Source of the DNA: Lobulomyces angularis
Lineage: Eukaryota > Chytridiomycota > Chytridiomycetes > Lobulomycetales > Lobulomycetaceae
Length of the DNA: 14,177 nucleotides
Direction: 5' to 3'
Assembly (NCBI GenBank): GCA_027604685.1
Contig: JADHYX010000457.1
Coordinates: 1 to 14,177 of the forward strand
Below, piece after piece: positions 10,091-14,177 of this stretch. Position 1 is the stretch's first letter. Every line of letters begins with the position of its first letter. The position numbers and the translations under genes were made by a program. The notes under the pieces are model-generated. The model was not told the origin of the DNA, did no database searches, and saw only the letters and a program-made list of their open reading frames with translations.

Positions 10091-10306
10091 TTAATTAAGT
10101 TATTTGTTTGCCTATTTTTTTTTTCATTTTTAAAGTTAATTTCTCCTTATTTACCAAAAATAATAGACACTCATATATTTAGGATGTGTATTATGAGATA
10201 TTATGTCAGAAATTTTAAGATTTCCCAAGTTTGAAAAATTCTGGATTTTTTTGAATTATTTAACATTAATATAAAAATTGTTTGAATGCTGTTTTGTGAT
10301 GCAGTA

Positions 10307-10542
10307 CTAGTTCAAGTTACTTATGCAAAAATAGTTTTCAGCATACTCACAATCCCATTGTTGAGTAACATAATCCACAACCTTTTTAATGCAGGTAGCA
10401 TACGCTTCCATATGTGATAAATTATTATAATTGTGATTGTAGGTAAATTTTCATTTCCACATTTATAATGAAAGTAGGAATGAATGTGGAATTTTTCCCC
10501 TTTTTTTAAACGTGGCTTGATCGCGAAAATTTTAACAAAAAA
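10307..10542 (-). pseudogene. Possible relic or unrecognised minus-strand coding sequence
   Basis: Frame 10542-10324 has no stop for 73 codons and reads protein-like, including the segments FAIKPRLKKGEKFHIHSY and FHYKCGNENLPT. It has no ATG near its beginning. From 10411 another frame takes over with ATG and 34 codons (MEAYATCIKKVVDYVTQQWD is its start). A gtgagt donor inside it could extend it leftward for a few codons. The switch of frame suggests a frameshifted relic or a small spliced gene. No family is recognised. Confidence 0.25.
10455..10491. repeat. 9-bp inverted repeat with 19-nt spacer
   Basis: TTCCACATT at 10455-10463 is mirrored by AATGTGGAA at 10483-10491, about 85 bp before the ATG of the large unknown gene. 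It could form a hairpin or bind a dimeric regulator; function is unknown. Confidence 0.45.
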
Positions 10543-10574
10543 CTAATTCGAAAAAAAAAAAAAAAAAAAAAATA

Positions 10575-13500
10575 ATGAAAAAGTTATTTTCTTTACCAAT
10601 AATCACTGCTATTTCTTTGACTAGCGACAATTCCCTGAAACAGTCATCTTTAAATTTTTATACACCTGTTATAAACCTGAACTTTAATGCTACTACCCTG
10701 CAATCTGCTGACTTTGTTTCCACAACCTTTTTTGGTACCCTTTAATATATATTTTCAAACTTCTTACTCTATTTTCTTTTAATTTAGAAGTGAAAAGTCA
10801 GAAACCTGTTTCCACTAATTATGGCGCCCTTAGTGTTGTTCCAACTACAACGGTTTCCATTGCTTCCTTTGATTTCAACAAATGGTCAAAAAAAGAAAAA
10901 GACGGCAAAAAAAAAGATATTTCGCCTCAGTGTTTAAATGATAATTTGATGTCGGTACCTGCATCGAAAACAGATATTTCTTTATTAATGACACCGATGG
11001 AGCCAGCCATGGAAAATTCAGTAGTATGTTTAACTCATCATTCCACTGGGTTAAGTATTTTTGAAGCAAAAGCAAATTCACATCATATGGCTCTAAAAAT
11101 TTTTGCAACTCTTTTCTATAGTTATGATCACAGAAATTTAATTACTGTAAAAGTTGACGGGGTGAATCTTCCTGAAGATGTTGTGAATAATGTTTCTTAC
11201 GCAATTGCTGAGCAGTTTTTGTATGTATAAGATATTTTTAAAAACAGTGCTTAATATGGCTTTTCATAGTAAAGCTGTTAAGGAAAACAAGTCGAGTCCA
11301 GGCATATATTGGGTTAAAGCTGCAATTCTTTTGTCATCTCGGTCGATAAAGTTATCTCATGGTTTTTCTTCAAATATATCTCCTGTATTTAAGAAAGATG
11401 TGCTGCTACTAGAAAGAAAAATTGCATTACTAAACCAGGTAAACCCTGTAAGCGAGAGTAGTTTTGTTGAAGGATATTTTTCTGCCTCAACTATCGACAA
11501 TACTGCAATAAAAATTGGTGAAAGAAGAATTTGTCCTTCTCGTTGCATGAACCGACCCATCAGATTACTGAAAAATTCTGTGTGCTCGTTTACATGTAAT
11601 ATTCAAACTATTTCTGCCAAAAACAAAGAATTTTGTAAACCAATAAAGGAAAAAAAGCAGAAGAATTTGATTGCCGCAAAACCGTCACTGAACGAAGCTA
11701 CGTGTCCAGTTAATGGCACATTTGGTGTCAACTCTACTAGTTTTACACCAACCGTAATGTTCAATGTATCACCCGGGACAAAAACAACCGAATATTCCTT
11801 ATTTAATTTGCATTATAATTGTTTAAAGTTCCTATATTCATTATTTTCTCAATTCAAAATTTTTGAAGGCCTTGTGAACGATAATTTAAGTTATTCTATT
11901 AGTGAGGAAAGTGTGAAAAAGATAGGATTTAAAGAAATTTTTTTGTGGCAGCATCACATTACAGGACCCGTGACTGAAGCGAACCAAGTTGCTGATCATT
12001 TCATAAACCACTCTATCAAACACTTTATACCATTAACGACAGGTAATTTTAAAAGACGTTTTATTGAACCAACACCAACGCAAAAAAGTACTAAAGCTAT
12101 ACCTACCAATTTCACAGATGACATCTTTGCAGCAAACTATGCTAAAGCGGTTCCCACTATTTTCAAGTTTGGTAAATTAATAGATGATGATCATCAAGTT
12201 AAATCCACCTCAGCAGAACATTCATGGCGTTTAGAAGCAACACCTACAGTTTTCAAGGTGTATAATGTTGAGGCGACACCTGTAGTTTTCAAGGTTCGGA
12301 AATTTGAAGCAACACCTACTGTTCTCAATGTTCAAAAAGTTGAAGCGACACGTACTTTTTTCAAGGTTCAGAAAGTTGAAGCGACACGTACTGTTTTCAA
12401 GGTTCAGAAAGTTGAAGCAACATCTGCTGTTTTCAAGGATTATAAAATTGTAACGACTTCAGTGAAAATGAATAGCGCAGTATACTCCAGAACTAAGCCC
12501 ACTGTTTTCAATGTTGTCAGTGTTTCCCAAGTTGAACCGACAGCGACCCGAGGTTATATCCATGTCTACCCTGGATCTAGACCTACTGCAATTAAATATA
12601 AAGTTAATGATTATGTTAATTTACCTGGCGATAACAATTTGGAATCCACGTCATACTTTCCTTCTGGTAAAAATGCAATTTGTAGTAAAAGTAGTATAGA
12701 AGTCAAAAAAATAGCCGGAAACTTCTTCAATAGCCGGTTTACCTCTCGCCAACCTTATTTTACTTCTCAATGGGATTTTTTAAAATCTACAAATTTAAGT
12801 GAGGGGATGGAGAATTACATTCAAGCGAAACAAATTAAATCTGGATCTAAGACTATTAAAAACCTGTATAATATAGCAAGTAATGCCTTTATGCCCTCTT
12901 TCTTTGTTCATAATTTGATTCATCTCGGCGTTAATGTTACAAATCCGTCTGAAGTAGTTGTTGGCCCTAAGTTTGGTATCAAAAATGTTGTGGTTGATTC
13001 CAAGTTTATTGACACTAAGTGCGTAAATGAATTTACTCTTAGAAGTGCTCTTGTTTCAGATGATATAGATTTTTTCTCGAATGCTGGGAAAGAAATTGAA
13101 ACACACCGTAGAAATCGTTTCAACAATGGTAGATTACTGGAAAAAAAAAGTCTCGGGATTTATGATGCTCTCAGTTTACCAAGTGATGAATACGACACTG
13201 AAAGACACTGTAAGAACCGGATTTGTGAAGATGATAAAAAAAAGCCGGATTCTTACAACATTACATTTCCGAATTTGGAATCCTTAAAATATTGTTACAC
13301 TGCTGAAAAGAAAATTAATATTTTGAAGTATTTTGAAGATAGTCTAGTTTTTCGAGCCAACTTCAAGGAAAATTTAAGAAAATTTATTGGACACCAAGGG
13401 AACATTGTTACTACCAATAAATTTAGCAGGAATGATAGTAATGGTAAATTATCAGTAATTAAACTTCCTTATTAATTTTGGTTTATGTTTAATAGGTGGT

Positions 13501-13803
13501 TCGTTCAAAATTTACAACATTAATGTGGAGAGTGCAATATTTGAGAAACTGTTGGTAGTAACCAAATTATGGATAAAGGAATTTGCTTTGATCTTTGCTG
13601 CAATTGCAGGTTGGAAACACTTGATAGATGAAATATTGAAAGGTTTTGAAAAATTTAATTTGAAGTGGGGTGCCATTGTAAGGAATAAGGTGTTGCATCA
13701 TAAGAATATAGTCGATTCGTATAACAAACAAATAGTTCATTCAAAATGTTCGCTAATAGTTGGTTTCTCATCTTCATTATCTTTTCACAAAATTGTTAAA
13801 TAA
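10575..13803 (+). CDS. Large protein of unknown family with tandem 12-residue repeats, probably secreted
   Basis: Exons 10575-10734, 10788-11220, 11270-13443, 13496-13803; 3075 nt, 1024 residues. Introns of 53, 49 and 52 nt have GT...AG ends; the middle one (gtatgt...catag) is the only nearby choice I found that joins the two large frames. The N-terminus, MKK followed by a roughly 12-residue hydrophobic stretch and then polar residues, looks like a short signal peptide. The chain is rich in Thr, Val, Phe and Ser, with several Asn-x-Ser/Thr sites and scattered cysteines around residues 285-310. At about 519-590 six tandem copies of V-E-A-T-P-T-V-F-K-V-Q-K occur; looser P-T-x-x-F/I-x-V units flank them on both sides. 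A hydrophobic helix WIKEFALIFAAIAGW lies near 948-962. I recognise no domain. The alternating strand pattern would suit a beta-rich surface or matrix protein, which is inference. Base composition is clearly less AT-rich than in the coiled-coil gene at the left. Confidence 0.75.
12231..12446 (+). repeat. Six tandem 36-bp repeats inside the large unknown gene
   Basis: Six in-frame 36-nt units encode 12 residues each, consensus VEAT-P/R-TVFKVQK. Units four and five differ by one base (acttttttc versus actgttttc), so at least one duplication is recent. The outer units are more diverged, and a degenerate seventh starts at 12447. The period is an exact multiple of three, so copy-number change would keep the frame. 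Confidence 0.9.
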
Positions 13804-14177
13804 TGTTTGATGTTACGAGAAAAAATTTGTGATTATCAAATTTTCTGAAACCTCTTATCCGCTTCCTTCAGGAGCATCATATCAACTCATTTACTGCAAA
13901 CCTCAATGAATTGATCATCATATACGAATTCGTTTTTCGGCTTTACCTTATAGTTCCTAAACGCCAATGTGTGCGACCCTCTTCTACAATCAAACCTTAT
14001 ACAAATTTTTAACCTGATATCAAGTTATGCCTTATATTACAGCAAAAAGCAAATTCCTCTTCTTAACTGTCCTCATTTTTTTTTTTTTTATGAATTTTTT
14101 TTTTTTCCTCTTTGTGGAAGAACATTGTAATTCTTTTTTTTCTATAAATTTTAGATATTAGATAGTAATTTAATAGC
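13804..14177. other. Region downstream of the large unknown gene
   Basis: No gene is certain. On the minus strand 14024-13890 is open for 45 codons and reads protein-like; after one TGA the same frame continues for 16 more codons to 13839. It may be part of a minus-strand gene or relic. The last 100 bp are T-rich spacer. Confidence 0.4.

Larger units (their letters stand above)
10091..10574. other. Spacer between the PH gene and the large unknown gene
   Basis: No plus-strand gene seen. It contains a 73-codon stop-free minus-strand frame (10542-10324), an overlapping ATG-initiated minus-strand frame (10411-10307), a 9-bp inverted repeat (10455-10491) and an A-run directly before the ATG at 10575. 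Confidence 0.5.

Noticed and set aside
11248..11346. Using acceptor 11247 for the middle intron of the large unknown gene
   Set aside because: Either donor then gives an early stop or the wrong frame; acceptor 11269 joins the two large frames cleanly.
12920..13126. Minus-strand frames opposite the large unknown gene (also 10875-11108 and 11357-11560)
   Set aside because: They are shadows of a 2.2 kb uninterrupted plus-strand exon.

Overview
The window is nuclear DNA from a eukaryote with a very AT-rich, compact genome. Every multi-exon gene is interrupted by short GT...AG introns, mostly 40-120 nt, many with long T-runs before the acceptor. Proteins in the left part are rich in Lys, Glu, Asn and Ser. 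I see no bacterial-style operon, rRNA, tRNA or CRISPR. One gene is a clear CDK20 (a cilium-associated kinase) and another resembles the centriolar/ciliary protein TALPID3, so a flagellated organism is likely. A zoosporic fungus or relative (rozellid, aphelid, chytrid) or another unicellular opisthokont would fit, but the sequence alone does not settle it.

Layout. (1) About 157-4766 (+): a 16-exon coiled-coil protein of about 1161 residues, TALPID3-like, with repeated S-x-G-E motifs and a tail made of seven small exons. (2) 4917-6702 (-): a 7-exon, 419-residue FERM-domain protein closest in my recollection to FRMD8/KRIT1, convergent with gene 1. (3) 7186-8676 (-): a 9-exon, 327-residue CDK20/CCRK kinase. 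(4) 9248-10090 (+): a 4-exon, 227-residue protein with a paxillin LD-like N-terminal motif and a PH domain, divergent from CDK20. (5) 10575-13803 (+): a 4-exon, 1024-residue protein of unknown family, probably secreted, with a tandem 12-residue repeat.

The exon models were built by hand from frame continuity and splice sites. All five give uninterrupted reading frames, and three (FERM, CDK20, PH) rebuild conserved domains across every junction, which supports them strongly. The intergenic stretches around genes 4 and 5 (8780-9200, 10300-10545, 13836-14024) are less AT-extreme than the left part and carry coding-like but broken or short minus-strand frames. They may be pseudogenes, relics or unrecognised exons.

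Functionally, CDK20 and a TALPID3-like protein would both act at the basal body or cilium. The FERM and the LD/PH proteins look like membrane-cortex or adhesion adaptors. The large repeat protein may face the cell surface or the outside. No gene can be tied to another by the sequence beyond adjacency.
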